Assembly (NCBI RefSeq): GCF_023283895.1
Contig: NZ_JAKILB010000003.1
Coordinates: forward strand, 310,001 to 374,000
DNA: 64,000 nucleotides
Source of the DNA: Shewanella pneumatophori
Lineage (GTDB): Bacteria; Pseudomonadota; Gammaproteobacteria; Enterobacterales; Shewanellaceae
Reading direction: 5' to 3'
This document shows, one piece after another, positions 51,878 through 61,600 of this stretch; the first letter of the stretch is position 1, and the number at the start of each line of letters is the position of its first letter. Under the pieces are notes generated by a model. That model ran no database searches. It was not told where the DNA came from and saw only the letters and a list, made by a program, of their open reading frames with translations. The position numbers were made by a program, and so were the translations under genes.

Positions 51878-51982
51878 AAGGGGAGGTGAGATCATTTCTT
51901 TTCCCACCCCGGTGGCGTTATTGCCACGGCTAAAAACCCGTATCTGTCTCGACGTAGGGTAAGAAGCTCGGAGAACCGTCAA
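51878..51982 (-). promoter_or_regulatory. Moco (molybdenum cofactor) riboswitch
   Basis: Read on the minus strand, CTCCGAGC (51973-51966), ACCCTACGTCGA, a GCCGTGGC...GCCAC stem, CCGGGGTGG and CTCACCTCCCC (51890-51880) follow in the order expected of the Moco RNA motif found before moaA in gammaproteobacteria. TCACCT in the aptamer (51889-51884) can pair with AGGTGA (51869-51864) at the ribosome site, giving a route to translational shut-off. A TATAAT -10 element lies at 51993-51988. Confidence 0.7.
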
Positions 51983-52064
51983 CCTTGATTATAGGCGTAT
52001 TTCTGTGACAAACCATACCCTAGAGGCCACATTTGCCGTCAAAAAGCTGCACATATAAAGTTTT

Positions 52065-52080
52065 TGTGACAGTAATCACG
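52065..52080. promoter_or_regulatory. CRP-type binding site
   Basis: TGTGA-CAGTAA-TCACG, one mismatch from the CRP consensus. It lies about 90 bp upstream of the moaA transcription start and 160 bp upstream of the ETF-QO start, so it may act on either gene. Confidence 0.55.
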
Positions 52081-52239
52081 CCACAAATCGATTAAAATAT
52101 CTGCATCACAAGTGTGGAAACGCTGTGACCTTAAGCGATTTTCAGGTAAGGTGAAGCAAACATTAAAACACCCGTTTATAGTGTGGTTGATTCAATTTGC
52201 ACTATTGTCAGCGGGGGAATAAGAAGGAAAGGTGATCTG

Positions 52240-53889
52240 ATGGAACGCGAATCGATGGAATTCGATGTAGTAATCGTGGGTGCAGGCCCCTCTGGGTTAG
52301 CCGCTGCATGTCGTTTAATGCAAATATCTAAAGACAGTGGCCAAGAGCTAACTGTTTGCGTGGTAGAAAAAGGCTCCGAAGTGGGTGCGCACATTTTATC
52401 TGGCGCAGTGTTCGAGCCAAAAGTGCTTGATGAACTTTTTGATGATTGGCGTGATAAAGGCGCCCCGCTCAATACTGCGGTCACTCATGATGAAATCCAT
52501 ATGCTCAGCTCTGCAACTGACGCCAGAGCCATGCCTAATGCCCTTGTCCCTAAAACTATGCATAACCACGGCAACTACATTATCAGTGTCGGCAATTTAT
52601 GCCGCTGGTTAGCTGAACGCGCCGAAGAGTTAGGTGTAGAGGTATTCCCCGGTTTCCCTGCAAGTGAATTGCTATTCAACGAAGATGGTAGTGTTAAAGG
52701 CATTCAAATTGGCGACATGGGCGTTGGCGAAGATGGCCAACCTAAAGACGGTTATGAGCCTGGCATGGAGCTACACGCTAAGTACACAGTATTTGGCGAA
52801 GGTTGCCGCGGTCATCTAGGCAAACAGCTTATCGAGAAGTTCCATCTTGATAATGGTAAAACCGCGCAACACTATGGTTTAGGTTTTAAAGAGATCTGGA
52901 CGGTACCAAGCGAGCAACATGAACTGGGTAAAGTTGTACACACTGGTGGCTGGCCGTTAGTAGACGGTGCATCCGGCGGTGGTTTTATGTATCACCTTGA
53001 AGATAATCAAATCGCCGTGGGTTTAATTGTCGATCTTAACTACAAAAATCCACACCTTAGCCCGTTTGATGAGTTCCAACGTTTCAAAACTCACCCGGTT
53101 ATTGCTAAAACTCTTACTGGTGGTGAACGTATTGCCTATGGCGCACGCGCAATCACTAAAGGCGGCCTAAACTCTTTACCTAAGCTGACTTTCCCTGGCG
53201 GTATGATTATTGGCTGTGATGCCGGCACCTTGAACTTTGCTAAAATCAAAGGCACTCATACTGCAATGAAGAGTGGCATTTTAGCCGCAGAAACTCTCGC
53301 GCAGGCTATGATGGCCGGTGTTGAGTCGGGTAAAGATCTTGATTGTCTACAAGATCGCTTTGATCAAAGTTGGCTGAAAGAGGAGCTTTACGCTTCACGT
53401 AACTTTGGCCCTGCGATGCATAAATTTGGTACTTACTTAGGTGGTGCGTTTAACTTTATCGACCAAAACTGGTTTGGCGGTAAGCTGCCTGTCACTTTAC
53501 GCGATGATCAGCCTGATTATGCTCAGATGGCAGAAGCCAGTGCCTACAGTAAAATTGATTATCCAAAACCAGATGGCAAACTCAGCTTCGATAAGCTGTC
53601 GTCAGTTTACCTTTCAAATACTTATCATGAAGAAGATCAATTGTGTCATCTGCGCTTAAAAGACGCCCGTATTCCAATTGATGTCAACTTAGTTAAGTTT
53701 GATGAACCAGCACAGCGCTACTGCCCTGCTGGTGTTTATGAAGTCGTTGAAGAGGCTGGCGAGAAGAAGTTTGTTATCAATGGCCAAAACTGTATTCACT
53801 GTAAAACCTGCGACATTAAAGACCCAAGTCAAAATATTACTTGGGTGACCCCAGAAGGCGGCGGTGGCCCTAACTACCCAAATATGTAG
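52240..53889 (+). CDS. Electron-transfer flavoprotein-ubiquinone oxidoreductase
   Basis: 549 aa from ATG 52240 with AAAGG seven bases upstream; the longer frame from a GTG at 52183 is unlikely. FAD-binding VVIVGAGPSGLAAACRLM at the N-terminus, a middle quinone/membrane-associated region, and a C-terminal 4Fe-4S site (the Cys of RYCPAGVYEV plus NCIHCKTCDIKDPSQNITW). Passes electrons from fatty-acid and amino-acid dehydrogenases via ETF to the quinone pool. Membrane-associated, monomeric. Divergent from the moa operon; own terminator. Confidence 0.95.
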   Translation: MERESMEFDVVIVGAGPSGLAAACRLMQISKDSGQELTVCVVEKGSEVGAHILSGAVFEPKVLDELFDDWRDKGAPLNTAVTHDEIHMLSSATDARAMPNALVPKTMHNHGNYIISVGNLCRWLAERAEELGVEVFPGFPASELLFNEDGSVKGIQIGDMGVGEDGQPKDGYEPGMELHAKYTVFGEGCRGHLGKQLIEKFHLDNGKTAQHYGLGFKEIWTVPSEQHELGKVVHTGGWPLVDGASGGGFMYHLEDNQIAVGLIVDLNYKNPHLSPFDEFQRFKTHPVIAKTLTGGERIAYGARAITKGGLNSLPKLTFPGGMIIGCDAGTLNFAKIKGTHTAMKSGILAAETLAQAMMAGVESGKDLDCLQDRFDQSWLKEELYASRNFGPAMHKFGTYLGGAFNFIDQNWFGGKLPVTLRDDQPDYAQMAEASAYSKIDYPKPDGKLSFDKLSSVYLSNTYHEEDQLCHLRLKDARIPIDVNLVKFDEPAQRYCPAGVYEVVEEAGEKKFVINGQNCIHCKTCDIKDPSQNITWVTPEGGGGPNYPNM

Positions 53890-53910
53890 TTAGCTATACA
53901 GTAATAATGT

Positions 53911-53937
53911 AAACGCACACCGAAAGGTGTGCGTTTT
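53911..53937 (+). terminator. Terminator after ETF-QO
   Basis: AACGCACACC and GGTGTGCGTT pair across a GAAA tetraloop and run into TT. A-run before and T-run after. Confidence 0.85.
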
Positions 53938-54144
53938 CAGTTGCGCCCAGCACAGAACATCGCCATAATCCGCAACCATAATAAAGCGTACAAATTTCAG
54001 ACTGAAATTCAGATACCTACCTATATCCCCTACAAGCTACATCCTTATATATCATCTAGCAAAAAACCATTTTGCTGATGCTATATCGACTCTGCACTCC
54101 ATTAATTCGGTCATCGTTTTGGCTGTATAGGCAATCTAATTTTT

Positions 54145-56061
54145 ATGAAATTGAATATGCTCACCATCAAACAAAAAATTCTTCTCTGTGTCACCACCGC
54201 AGTATTGCTATCAACCGCTCTGGTAGGAATTCTTAGTCAACAAAGTGCTAAGCAAGTCGTTGAGCAGCGTATGCTTAGCTCTGAAATGCCAAATATGCTG
54301 GCGCAGATCCGCAATAAAATCGATCTGAATATTTCGACCTTGATGCATGCCGCTGAGCAGCTAGCCAGCAATCGAATGTTATTGCAGTGGCTTGAAGATG
54401 GTCGCCCTGCTAGCCATGAAGATCTGGTGGTTGATTTATTAGGTGACGTATCGCGCCAATACCAATTAGCTCAGGCGTCTTTTGCCGATAGAGACACTGG
54501 CGCTTATTACACTCAAGATGGATTTTTACGTCTGCTGTCGCCAACGCAAGACGCATGGTTTTTCGATTATAAAAACAGTGGCCAAGAGAAAATGCTCAAC
54601 GTGTTCACCGAACAAAATGGTGACGTTAAGCTGTTTATCAATTATCAGCAGCCAAATGGCCGCGGGTTAGTTGGCCTAGCCAAATCTCTCGATGATATGG
54701 TGCAACTGTTGCGTTCGTTCAAAATCGAGCAATCAGGCTTTGTTTATTTAGTTGATAGCAAGGGACAGGTGCAATTGCACCAAGATCCGCAGCAAATGGG
54801 CCGCGCCAGCTTATCCAGTTTATACCGCGGCGTAGATACCTCAGGCTTAATGCAAACAAGCGATTTTAATTTGCTTAAAGCCGATGTCGACGGCCAAGCA
54901 ATGCTGATTGCCAGTAGCTATATCCCGTCAATGGATTGGTACTTAGTTGCCCAAGTTCCTGAAAGTGAAATTTTCGCCTTATTAGAAGAATCTGCTTATA
55001 AAATCTTAATTTGGACCGCAGTCATTGCGACCATTTTTATTGCACTCGCTAGCCTAGTCGCTAGTTCAGTTAGCCGCCCTATTGCCCACGTTGCTGACAT
55101 GCTGCAAAACATAGGTGAAGGCGAAGGCGATTTACGCCAGCGCTTGCCCGTTGAAGGCGATGATGAATTAGCCCAACTGGCTAAAGGTTTTAATAGCTTT
55201 ATCAGCAAGATCCAAGCATCTGTTATTGAAGTCGGTGAAGCCAGTGCTCTACTAACTGCATCGGCAAATGATGTATTACATCAAGCACAGCGCACACTTG
55301 AAGATAGCCAATTGCAAAAAGACCAAACCATCATGGTTGTGGCAGCCATCAACGAAATGGGCGCTACTGTTAATGAGATTGCAAGTAACGCAGCTCAAGC
55401 CGCCGACACGGCAAGAGCCGCTGATACAGACTCAAGTAATGGACAAGTGGTAGTAACTCGCGCTCGCGAAACCATTAACCAGCTTTCTGACGATGTTGAG
55501 CAAGTCGGTGAAGTGGTTGAGTCATTGGCTATTCATACCAAATCTATTGAATCTATATTAGATGTGATCCGCGCAGTGTCAGAGCAAACCAATTTGCTAG
55601 CATTAAACGCAGCGATTGAAGCGGCTCGTGCTGGAGAAGCCGGACGTGGGTTTGCCGTTGTTGCCGATGAAGTGCGTAATCTTGCTTCTCGCACCGCCAC
55701 CTCAACTAACGAAGTGCAGGTGATGATTGATAAGCTACAAGCTGAAGCGGCTCGCGCAGTAGAAGCTATGCAGCAAAGCCGCACGCGCTCGGTTGCCGGC
55801 GTTACTGCCGTTGATGAAGCTAGCTTGTCACTCACAGGTATTAGTGAGCGCATCGGTTCAATTAGCGATATGAATATTCAGGTTGCGGCGGCGACTGAAG
55901 AGCAATCAACCGTAGTTGAAGATATTAATCGTAACGTCAGCGACATTAATGATATTACCTTACGTACCGCTGATACTGCAGAAGATGCAGCCAAAGCCAG
56001 TCAAAGTCTGATCCAATTAGCCCACAGACTCGACTCACTGGTCGCCAGCTTTAAGGTTTAA
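54145..56061 (+). CDS. Methyl-accepting chemotaxis protein
   Basis: 638 aa. Membrane helix near residues 12-30, a periplasmic Cache-like sensor domain of about 250 residues ([33 protein letters not shown]), second helix near 287-308, HAMP ([25 protein letters not shown]), and the cytoplasmic signalling domain with the hairpin tip [36 protein letters not shown] near 480. The CheA/CheW-binding tip is intact. Ends SFKV with no CheR-tethering pentapeptide. Ligand unknown; no strong ribosome site was seen. Confidence 0.93.
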   Translation: MKLNMLTIKQKILLCVTTAVLLSTALVGILSQQSAKQVVEQRMLSSEMPNMLAQIRNKIDLNISTLMHAAEQLASNRMLLQWLEDGRPASHEDLVVDLLGDVSRQYQLAQASFADRDTGAYYTQDGFLRLLSPTQDAWFFDYKNSGQEKMLNVFTEQNGDVKLFINYQQPNGRGLVGLAKSLDDMVQLLRSFKIEQSGFVYLVDSKGQVQLHQDPQQMGRASLSSLYRGVDTSGLMQTSDFNLLKADVDGQAMLIASSYIPSMDWYLVAQVPESEIFALLEESAYKILIWTAVIATIFIALASLVASSVSRPIAHVADMLQNIGEGEGDLRQRLPVEGDDELAQLAKGFNSFISKIQASVIEVGEASALLTASANDVLHQAQRTLEDSQLQKDQTIMVVAAINEMGATVNEIASNAAQAADTARAADTDSSNGQVVVTRARETINQLSDDVEQVGEVVESLAIHTKSIESILDVIRAVSEQTNLLALNAAIEAARAGEAGRGFAVVADEVRNLASRTATSTNEVQVMIDKLQAEAARAVEAMQQSRTRSVAGVTAVDEASLSLTGISERIGSISDMNIQVAAATEEQSTVVEDINRNVSDINDITLRTADTAEDAAKASQSLIQLAHRLDSLVASFKV

Positions 56062-56072
56062 TCCTAATATCT

Positions 56073-56104
56073 AGCCTAGCGAATTTATCGCTAGGCTGGT
56101 TTTG
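56073..56104 (+). terminator. Terminator between convergent genes
   Basis: AGCCTAGCG and CGCTAGGCT pair across AATTTAT, then GGTTTTG. Serves the chemoreceptor gene. Confidence 0.75.
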
Positions 56105-56112
56105 CTGCTCTA

Positions 56113-56475
56113 TTAAACTAAATCTGCTTCAGTTCTTGGCTTAATAAAGTTAATCGTCAGCGGATACTGATAACTTTTGCCTTCACTGGCCTTAATGGCT
56201 GCAATAATGGTAAACACGATATCGGCGATTGCCAGCAGTGCTAAAAGGATAAAGCCAATTCCGATAAACATTAAAATGGCGCTAATGCTCACGTAGATAA
56301 ATAGGCTGATTTTAAAATTTAGGCAGTTACGCCCACAGCTATCTACAAACGGAAATTCATCACGCTTCATCAGCCAAACAATCAACGGCCCTAAAATACT
56401 ACCAAAGGGAATTAGGTAACCAGAAAAGCTCGCTACCTGAACTATTATCCCCATGTTTTTTTCATCTTGGGTCAT
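56113..56475 (-). CDS. DUF4870 domain-containing membrane protein
   Basis: About 120 aa from ATG 56475 with AAGGAG upstream (GTG at 56478 also possible). Three hydrophobic segments: SFSGYLIPFGSILGPLIVW, LFIYVSISAILMFIGIGFILL and LAIADIVFTIIAAIKA, with GRNCLNFK between the first two; this is the DUF4870 pattern. Function unknown. Lies 30 bp after the MOSC gene on the same strand. Confidence 0.85.
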   Translation of the reverse strand: MTQDEKNMGIIVQVASFSGYLIPFGSILGPLIVWLMKRDEFPFVDSCGRNCLNFKISLFIYVSISAILMFIGIGFILLALLAIADIVFTIIAAIKASEGKSYQYPLTINFIKPRTEADLV

Positions 56476-56508
56476 CACTTCTACTCCTTGAATGTGTAAA
56501 CTCGCACG

Positions 56509-57204
56509 TTATTTTTGCGGTCCGTATAACCGCATTTGCCAATCTTCAATCGCCTGGTTTTCGATGCGGCGCTGTAAGCTTTTCACCCAAGATCCCGCTA
56601 GTCCTTCACAGTCTGCTAAACGTTGATATTGCTCGGCATCAAACTCAGGTAAAAAATAGATATGCATGGCTTCGGCAACACTAATATCTGTTATGCGCTT
56701 AACTAGCACTACCGAGTCCTTAGCTGAAATAGTGCCAGGGGTTAATACGCGATAAAACCAACCACAGCGGCCACTTTGCTGCATAGCTAAGGCAAACTCC
56801 TGGTGGCCAAATTGCAGATTCAATTTAAAACACGGCGAACGTGGTTGAGTAACTTGTAGCTCAACTTCACCAATTCTAATGATATCGCCGATATGCACTT
56901 GGGTTTCATCTAGGCCTACAGTGCTGATGTTCTCGCCCATTGCTGGGGCATCTTTCAAGCCGGTCATCATATCCCAGCGACGATATTGGCCATAATGTTC
57001 ACGTGGAAAGTGATGTAATACGCGATCTACTCCGCCGTGATGCTTAGGATCTGCCTGTGCGTCCCCTACTACAGCTTGAGTACCAACCTGTAATGTGCTG
57101 GCAGCGCTTTTGTGATTAATACCTGAAGTCACCCCGCCTAACGCGACGATTGCTTCACCATGATATAAACCTGAGATCTGTTCAACGAGTACTTGCCCTG
57201 CCAT
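56509..57204 (-). CDS. YiiM-like MOSC domain protein
   Basis: About 231 aa from ATG 57204. MOSC domain with the residues used for Moco binding: DPKHHGGVDRVLHHFPREHY near 52 and the conserved Cys in QPRSPCFKLNLQFG near 124. A C-terminal alpha-helical segment follows (about 165-225). YiiM-type proteins reduce N-hydroxylated compounds such as 6-N-hydroxylaminopurine. Placing among molybdenum cofactor genes fits its need for Moco. Confidence 0.85.
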   Translation of the reverse strand: MAGQVLVEQISGLYHGEAIVALGGVTSGINHKSAASTLQVGTQAVVGDAQADPKHHGGVDRVLHHFPREHYGQYRRWDMMTGLKDAPAMGENISTVGLDETQVHIGDIIRIGEVELQVTQPRSPCFKLNLQFGHQEFALAMQQSGRCGWFYRVLTPGTISAKDSVVLVKRITDISVAEAMHIYFLPEFDAEQYQRLADCEGLAGSWVKSLQRRIENQAIEDWQMRLYGPQK

Positions 57205-57320
57205 CACTATATTCCTAGCTAAAAACTTAGCCTATCCTAACATTAGCTTGCAGCATAAAGGCAGTAACAAAAGCAACTTGTGTGAAAATTAGCGATAGTC
57301 AGGCTAGCATGATAGTGGCA

Positions 57321-57348
57321 AAAAAATGCCCTGCTAGAATGCAGGGCA
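57321..57348 (-). terminator. Terminator after PfkB kinase
   Basis: GCCCTGC and GCAGGGC pair; on the minus strand the stem runs into ATTTTTTTG. Confidence 0.75.
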
Positions 57349-57457
57349 AGAGTATGTATCTTGGAAGTATTACAGTCAGAGAATTGCTGCCGAACATACT
57401 AGATAGCTATGATGTCAGTTACATGACTTCGCGGTGACAAATCTAAGACAGCAATAT

Positions 57458-58306
57458 TTATACACTTTTATCTGCCAAATACTGCTTAAGCGCCTTCCCC
57501 GGAATAGAACTATCACTTGCGACAGCAAATCCTGACCAAATAGCAGCTTCGCCCATGGCATCAAGAATTGACTGATGGTTCACAAGACCATGAATTAGTC
57601 CAGCAGCGTAAGCATCGCCCGCGCCGGTAGTATCAACAACAGTGCTTGGTACCACAGCAACATGCCGTGTTTCTGAGCCGCTATATAAGGTCGCGCCATT
57701 CTCGCCGTCCGTTACAATAAAGTACTTCAGTCCATCGCCAGCAATAGATTTAGCAAACTGCCACTTATCTTCACTGCAGCGACCTTGCATATCACATAGT
57801 GAGGCTATCAGCACATGGCAAGGACGTGCGCGTTGATCTTTAGCCAGTTGTGCCACCACCCAGCAATGACTCATTGCAGTTTTTGCCCAACTCGCTGCGC
57901 CCTCTGTAGAGGAGTTGATGTAAAGCGCATCGACATCTTGCCAGTTAGGTGGCAGAGGTAATTCAAACTTAGGTCGTTCAGGACGAATAATGGTGCGCTC
58001 ACCATCTGGCGTCATCATCAATAACATCTCACAGGTGTTACCCGGACGTCGTTGAATCAAGCTACAGTTAATCCCTTGGGTACTGGCTTCAGCCAATAAC
58101 CAATCACCAACATCATCACGGCCAACCTGACTCACCAATGATACTTGATGCCCGGCCCACACTAAGCCAATACCTGTGTTTGCCCCACCGCCGCCAAGGC
58201 GATGACCACCGTCTTGATAATGAAAACGTCCACCCGCTTTGAGGGTTTGATTGAGATTAAAAATACGATCGCAATTGAGGTTTGCTACCAGCAATATATT
58301 CGCCAT
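57458..58306 (-). CDS. PfkB family carbohydrate kinase
   Basis: 282 aa. N-terminal LGGGGANTGIGLVWAGHQVSLVSQVGRDDVGDW near residues 37-70 is PfkB signature 1, and VVDTTGAGDAYAAGLIHGL near 222-241 is signature 2, with the catalytic Asp in GAGD. Substrate (ribose, fructose, ribonucleoside or other) cannot be told. Slightly shorter than ribokinase. Stands alone, with its own terminator; no sugar transport genes are adjacent. Confidence 0.88.
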   Translation of the reverse strand: MANILLVANLNCDRIFNLNQTLKAGGRFHYQDGGHRLGGGGANTGIGLVWAGHQVSLVSQVGRDDVGDWLLAEASTQGINCSLIQRRPGNTCEMLLMMTPDGERTIIRPERPKFELPLPPNWQDVDALYINSSTEGAASWAKTAMSHCWVVAQLAKDQRARPCHVLIASLCDMQGRCSEDKWQFAKSIAGDGLKYFIVTDGENGATLYSGSETRHVAVVPSTVVDTTGAGDAYAAGLIHGLVNHQSILDAMGEAAIWSGFAVASDSSIPGKALKQYLADKSV

Positions 58307-58543
58307 GAAAGCTCGATATGAAGAACGATTGCTTCGATAGTAAGAGATTTTCTAGCTTGTTCCAAGTGACCTGAGTTAGATCCATTTGTTTGCTACCCAT
58401 TTAAACTGCCAGCATGTAAGCATTCTCTCAAGCTAATGTGAGCCCATCACTGCAGCCGTTTTCGCTAGACTTATACTGTTTAATGGTAAGTTATTGAAAA
58501 TAATCTCGAGTAAGCAGAGCAATTCGCTAAACATCTACTATCC

Positions 58544-58609
58544 TTAGCTTTAACAAGCTAATACAGCGCTACGCAAATTTAAATTTGCGAATATGATATT
58601 GGCAATATC
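58544..58609 (+). promoter_or_regulatory. Three consecutive palindromes upstream of a small gene
   Basis: Within the 58307-58647 gap: TTAGCTT-TAAC-AAGCTAA (58544-58561), the perfect palindrome CGCAAATTT/AAATTTGCG (58572-58589), and GATATTG/CAATATC (58595-58609). They stand just before the ribosome site of the 66-aa gene. They could be operators or a folded leader. The rest of the gap shows nothing clear. Confidence 0.5.
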
Positions 58610-58647
58610 ACTAGAAGCAGTAGTGAGACAGCAAGAGGAATAGTTGA

Positions 58648-58848
58648 ATGGACTCAATTATTGGTATGCATGAACAAATGGAATTTGGCTCAACTCCTGA
58701 GGGGCAACTTGCACGCTATCGCGCATGTTTAAAGGCATTTGAGCAAATGCAGTACACAGACAATTATGTGTTACAGATAAAAGAAGATATTAAAAAGCTT
58801 GAGCTATTGATAGCGTCAAACAGCGAGTCTGCTACTGTAGACAGTTAA
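58648..58848 (+). CDS. Small hypothetical protein
   Basis: 66 aa, not recognised. Mostly alpha-helical and soluble: GQLARYRACLKAFEQMQYTDNYVLQIKEDIKKLELLIAS. GAGGA is eight bases upstream of the ATG. A run of palindromes precedes it, suggesting dedicated regulation. Monocistronic, convergent with the HemN-like gene. A regulator or adaptor role is possible but not shown. Confidence 0.6.
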   Translation: MDSIIGMHEQMEFGSTPEGQLARYRACLKAFEQMQYTDNYVLQIKEDIKKLELLIASNSESATVDS

Positions 58849-58868
58849 CTTACACCGCTGAACAACAA

Positions 58869-58891
58869 GGCTACTGCCTGATAGCAGTAGC
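58869..58891. terminator. Possible terminator stem between convergent genes
   Basis: GGCTACTGC and GCAGTAGCC pair across CTGAT. No clear T-run on either side. Confidence 0.45.
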
Positions 58892-58902
58892 CCAGCTTTG
58901 GA

Positions 58903-60231
58903 TTACATATCGCAAGCTTTTAATGGCTTACGCAATTGAGCGCGAACGTTGTCCATGCCAGAGTAAAACTCTTTCATCATCAACAATCCCATCATCTTAC
59001 CGTTATCGGTAATAATCAGGTTATCAGGATCAGTTGGATCGTTCTTAATCGCACCAATCGCTTTCATCGAAGTCATCTCTTTAAACAGCGCAGTGTCTAA
59101 GTTAACGCCAAAAGTTTCACGGAAGTATTTACGTGATAAACGACCAGAGAACATGCCCAGTAAGAAACGATACTGCATCACTTCTTTACGGCCGTATTGC
59201 TTCTGTTGATCGACACCCATTAGACCATTGGCGATACGCTCTTGGTACTTACGTAGTGAGAAGGTATTCACGTACAGCGTGTCATCTAGGAAGCTAAATG
59301 AACCTGAACCAACACCTAAGTACTCATCAAAGTCGATAACGTATTCGTCAAAACCTTCGTCATTAGCTTTACCAAAAGCCCATGCCGATAGCTGGTTATA
59401 TTGACCATTTAAGCTATTCAAAATTTGACGATATTGGCGCGCCATATCCCCTTGAGGAGCCGCTAGCTTACCTTTAACACTCTTACGAGTCTGGTGGGTA
59501 ATCATCAACGGATAAGTGGTGATCTGGCGAGGATCAAGCTTAGATGCCATATCTAAGTCATGTTGAATAACTTCGTCAGTTTGACCACGGAAACCGAAAA
59601 TCAAATCAACGTTAATAATTGGGAATAGCTCTTTAGCTGCCATGATCTTGTCGAAAGTTTGCTGGCCATTACCAAACTTTTCAATACGATCTGTCATTGC
59701 CAAAATGTCATCATTGAAGCTTTGTACGCCAATCGACATACGATCAACTAAGCCCTCAAGCTGCTTAAAGCCTGGGCTATCAAGATGCTGTGGATCTGAC
59801 TCACATGAGACTTCTTTAATGCTTGGGAACAGCTTTTTAGCATGCTCAATAGTTCGAGCTAGTTCATCTTCCAATACCGTTGTAGTACCGCCACCAATGT
59901 ACATAGACTCAAAGTCGTAACCTAAAGCTTTAACCATCTCCATCTCTTTACGCAAAGAGATGAAGTAAGCACGAGCTTTATCTTCTTTAAATAGGAAGCG
60001 ATGGAAGGTACAGTAGGAACACAAGGTATGACAAAAAGGCACATGCGCGTACAACATGTACTTCTTACCTTCGACTGGGTTTGGCATCATCTCTGCCGAA
60101 ACCGTATCGAGTCGTAAGTTACGATCCACATAAAACTGCATGACTTTTTCCATACCGCTAATCATCCAGTCAGGTGTGGTGATATTAGCGTTATAAGGTT
60201 GAGCAGTATCAGGCAGAATAATTGACGACAT
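58903..60231 (-). CDS. HemN/HutW-like radical SAM protein
   Basis: 442 aa. The radical SAM cluster motif is CHTLCSYC near residues 67-74, preceded by YMLYAHVPF; then YIGGGTTTVLEDE, SIGVQSFNDDIL near 167, and IINVDLIFGFRGQT near 205. This is the layout of coproporphyrinogen III dehydrogenase HemN and the heme-degrading HutW/ChuW group. True HemN is usually about 455-460 aa; assignment between HemN and HutW-like cannot be settled here, and no other heme genes adjoin. Next to formate dehydrogenase. Confidence 0.8.
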   Translation of the reverse strand: MSSIILPDTAQPYNANITTPDWMISGMEKVMQFYVDRNLRLDTVSAEMMPNPVEGKKYMLYAHVPFCHTLCSYCTFHRFLFKEDKARAYFISLRKEMEMVKALGYDFESMYIGGGTTTVLEDELARTIEHAKKLFPSIKEVSCESDPQHLDSPGFKQLEGLVDRMSIGVQSFNDDILAMTDRIEKFGNGQQTFDKIMAAKELFPIINVDLIFGFRGQTDEVIQHDLDMASKLDPRQITTYPLMITHQTRKSVKGKLAAPQGDMARQYRQILNSLNGQYNQLSAWAFGKANDEGFDEYVIDFDEYLGVGSGSFSFLDDTLYVNTFSLRKYQERIANGLMGVDQQKQYGRKEVMQYRFLLGMFSGRLSRKYFRETFGVNLDTALFKEMTSMKAIGAIKNDPTDPDNLIITDNGKMMGLLMMKEFYSGMDNVRAQLRKPLKACDM

Positions 60232-60474
60232 ATAAGTTCCTATAAAATAATGCTAATCACAAAAGAATCGGAAACATTGGAATGCAATAGCAGTGTGCAA
60301 AATTAGCACTTTAAATAAGCATAAAACGTGATTAGGTTATAACTTAGCGTTTCCTATCAAAGAAATGTATGCTTTTTTGTTAAGTAAGTCATACTTTAGC
60401 TATTGCTCATAAAACATACAATTTATCAGTATTGTGTTCTTCTCATGTAGGCCATCCCCTTGCCCCACAAAAGC

Positions 60475-60512
60475 CAGATAAAAAAACACCCCAGCTACGA
60501 ATAGCTGAGGTG
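60475..60512 (-). terminator. Terminator after fdhC
   Basis: CACCTCAGCTA and TAGCTGGGGTG pair across TTCG on the minus strand, then TTTTTTT. In the 60232-60536 gap, the only other content is the AT-rich leader of the HemN-like gene. Confidence 0.8.
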
Positions 60513-60536
60513 CTTAGGCATTAAGCGAAAAGAGGC

Positions 60537-61520
60537 TTACTCTTTGTACTTAAGGGTACCGTTAGCTTTGATTTCATCGAACCAAAGGTTGTGGTGCTGG
60601 CTAGCCCATGTTTCATCACAGTAACCAGAAACCATACACTCCATACCACCTTCAGACATAACCGTTGCCATGAAGATATGCACGATTGAGAAAGCAGTAA
60701 TAATGATGGCACTTACTGAGTGAAGTACTAGTGCGATTAAGCTAAGTGTGCGGCTAGGCTCGAACAAGTTCGGGAATAGCAACAACATACCAGATGCAGA
60801 GATTACTAGACCAAAGGCAGCGAATGCCCAGAACCATAATTTCTCACCGGCGTTAGCGAAACCTGCGTCAGGGTGCTTACCTTTGAATGGACCGAAGTTG
60901 ATGTAACCACCAACAACCATCATCCACTTAAGGTCATACATCTTAGGCATTTGGTTCTTAGCCCATAACGTTACCATCAGCGCCCAGCCCAACATGAACG
61001 GAATCGCCATGATGTCGTGGATCTGCTTAGAAGCGTTAACTAGACTAGCCCATAGGCCTTCACCGATATATGGCTGAACGAAGTAACGACCAGCAATTAG
61101 CATTAAGCCTGTTAAGATCAACAACAGACAAGGAATAGCACCTAGCCAGTGAATTGATACATCAAACTTAGACCAACGGTAAACCAGCTTGCCTGAGTAA
61201 CCACCGTGAAGCTTAGAAATGCCATTCACTTTGATAAACAGAACAAAAATAATGATCATCCCGAAAAGGGCAGCCATTAATGCTGGAGCAAGAATATCAC
61301 TACGCAATTCAAGTACACGTAGGTCATACGTGTTGATTGCTTGCGTGTGGAATTCACTTGTTGAAGTTGTACGACCTTCTTCGCCAGCTTTTAGCTGAGC
61401 CCAGATTTGGCCGTTGTTCACTTCAATGGTGTCACCCACTTTGTCAGTCGCATTAGCGAAAACAGACACACTGAAAAACAGTGCGATTGCAACGCCTATG
61501 TGTTTTAACCATTTGTTCAT
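60537..61520 (-). CDS. fdhC: Formate dehydrogenase cytochrome b subunit
   Basis: 327 aa. Signal-like N-terminus (to VFANA), a periplasmic segment of about 60 residues, then five helices of the FdnI/FdoI type cytochrome b556 family. Heme-ligand His appear in SKFDVSIHWLGAIPCLL and KQIHDIMAIPFML and near VLHSVSAIIITAFSIVHIFMA. The start of the mature part before the first helix is longer than in E. coli FdnI. Passes formate electrons to the quinone pool. 80 bp after fdhB. Confidence 0.9.
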   Translation of the reverse strand: MNKWLKHIGVAIALFFSVSVFANATDKVGDTIEVNNGQIWAQLKAGEEGRTTSTSEFHTQAINTYDLRVLELRSDILAPALMAALFGMIIIFVLFIKVNGISKLHGGYSGKLVYRWSKFDVSIHWLGAIPCLLLILTGLMLIAGRYFVQPYIGEGLWASLVNASKQIHDIMAIPFMLGWALMVTLWAKNQMPKMYDLKWMMVVGGYINFGPFKGKHPDAGFANAGEKLWFWAFAAFGLVISASGMLLLFPNLFEPSRTLSLIALVLHSVSAIIITAFSIVHIFMATVMSEGGMECMVSGYCDETWASQHHNLWFDEIKANGTLKYKE

Positions 61521-61600
61521 AATACGTCCTCTTTTACCACTGGACGGCTCACGTTAATGAGCCATTCAGGGTACGCTGGAAATTAGTCAACCTAAGTTGA

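Noticed and set aside
51800..51982. 60-codon minus-strand frame before moaA
   Set aside because: Coincides with the Moco riboswitch and moaA start; explained as RNA leader.
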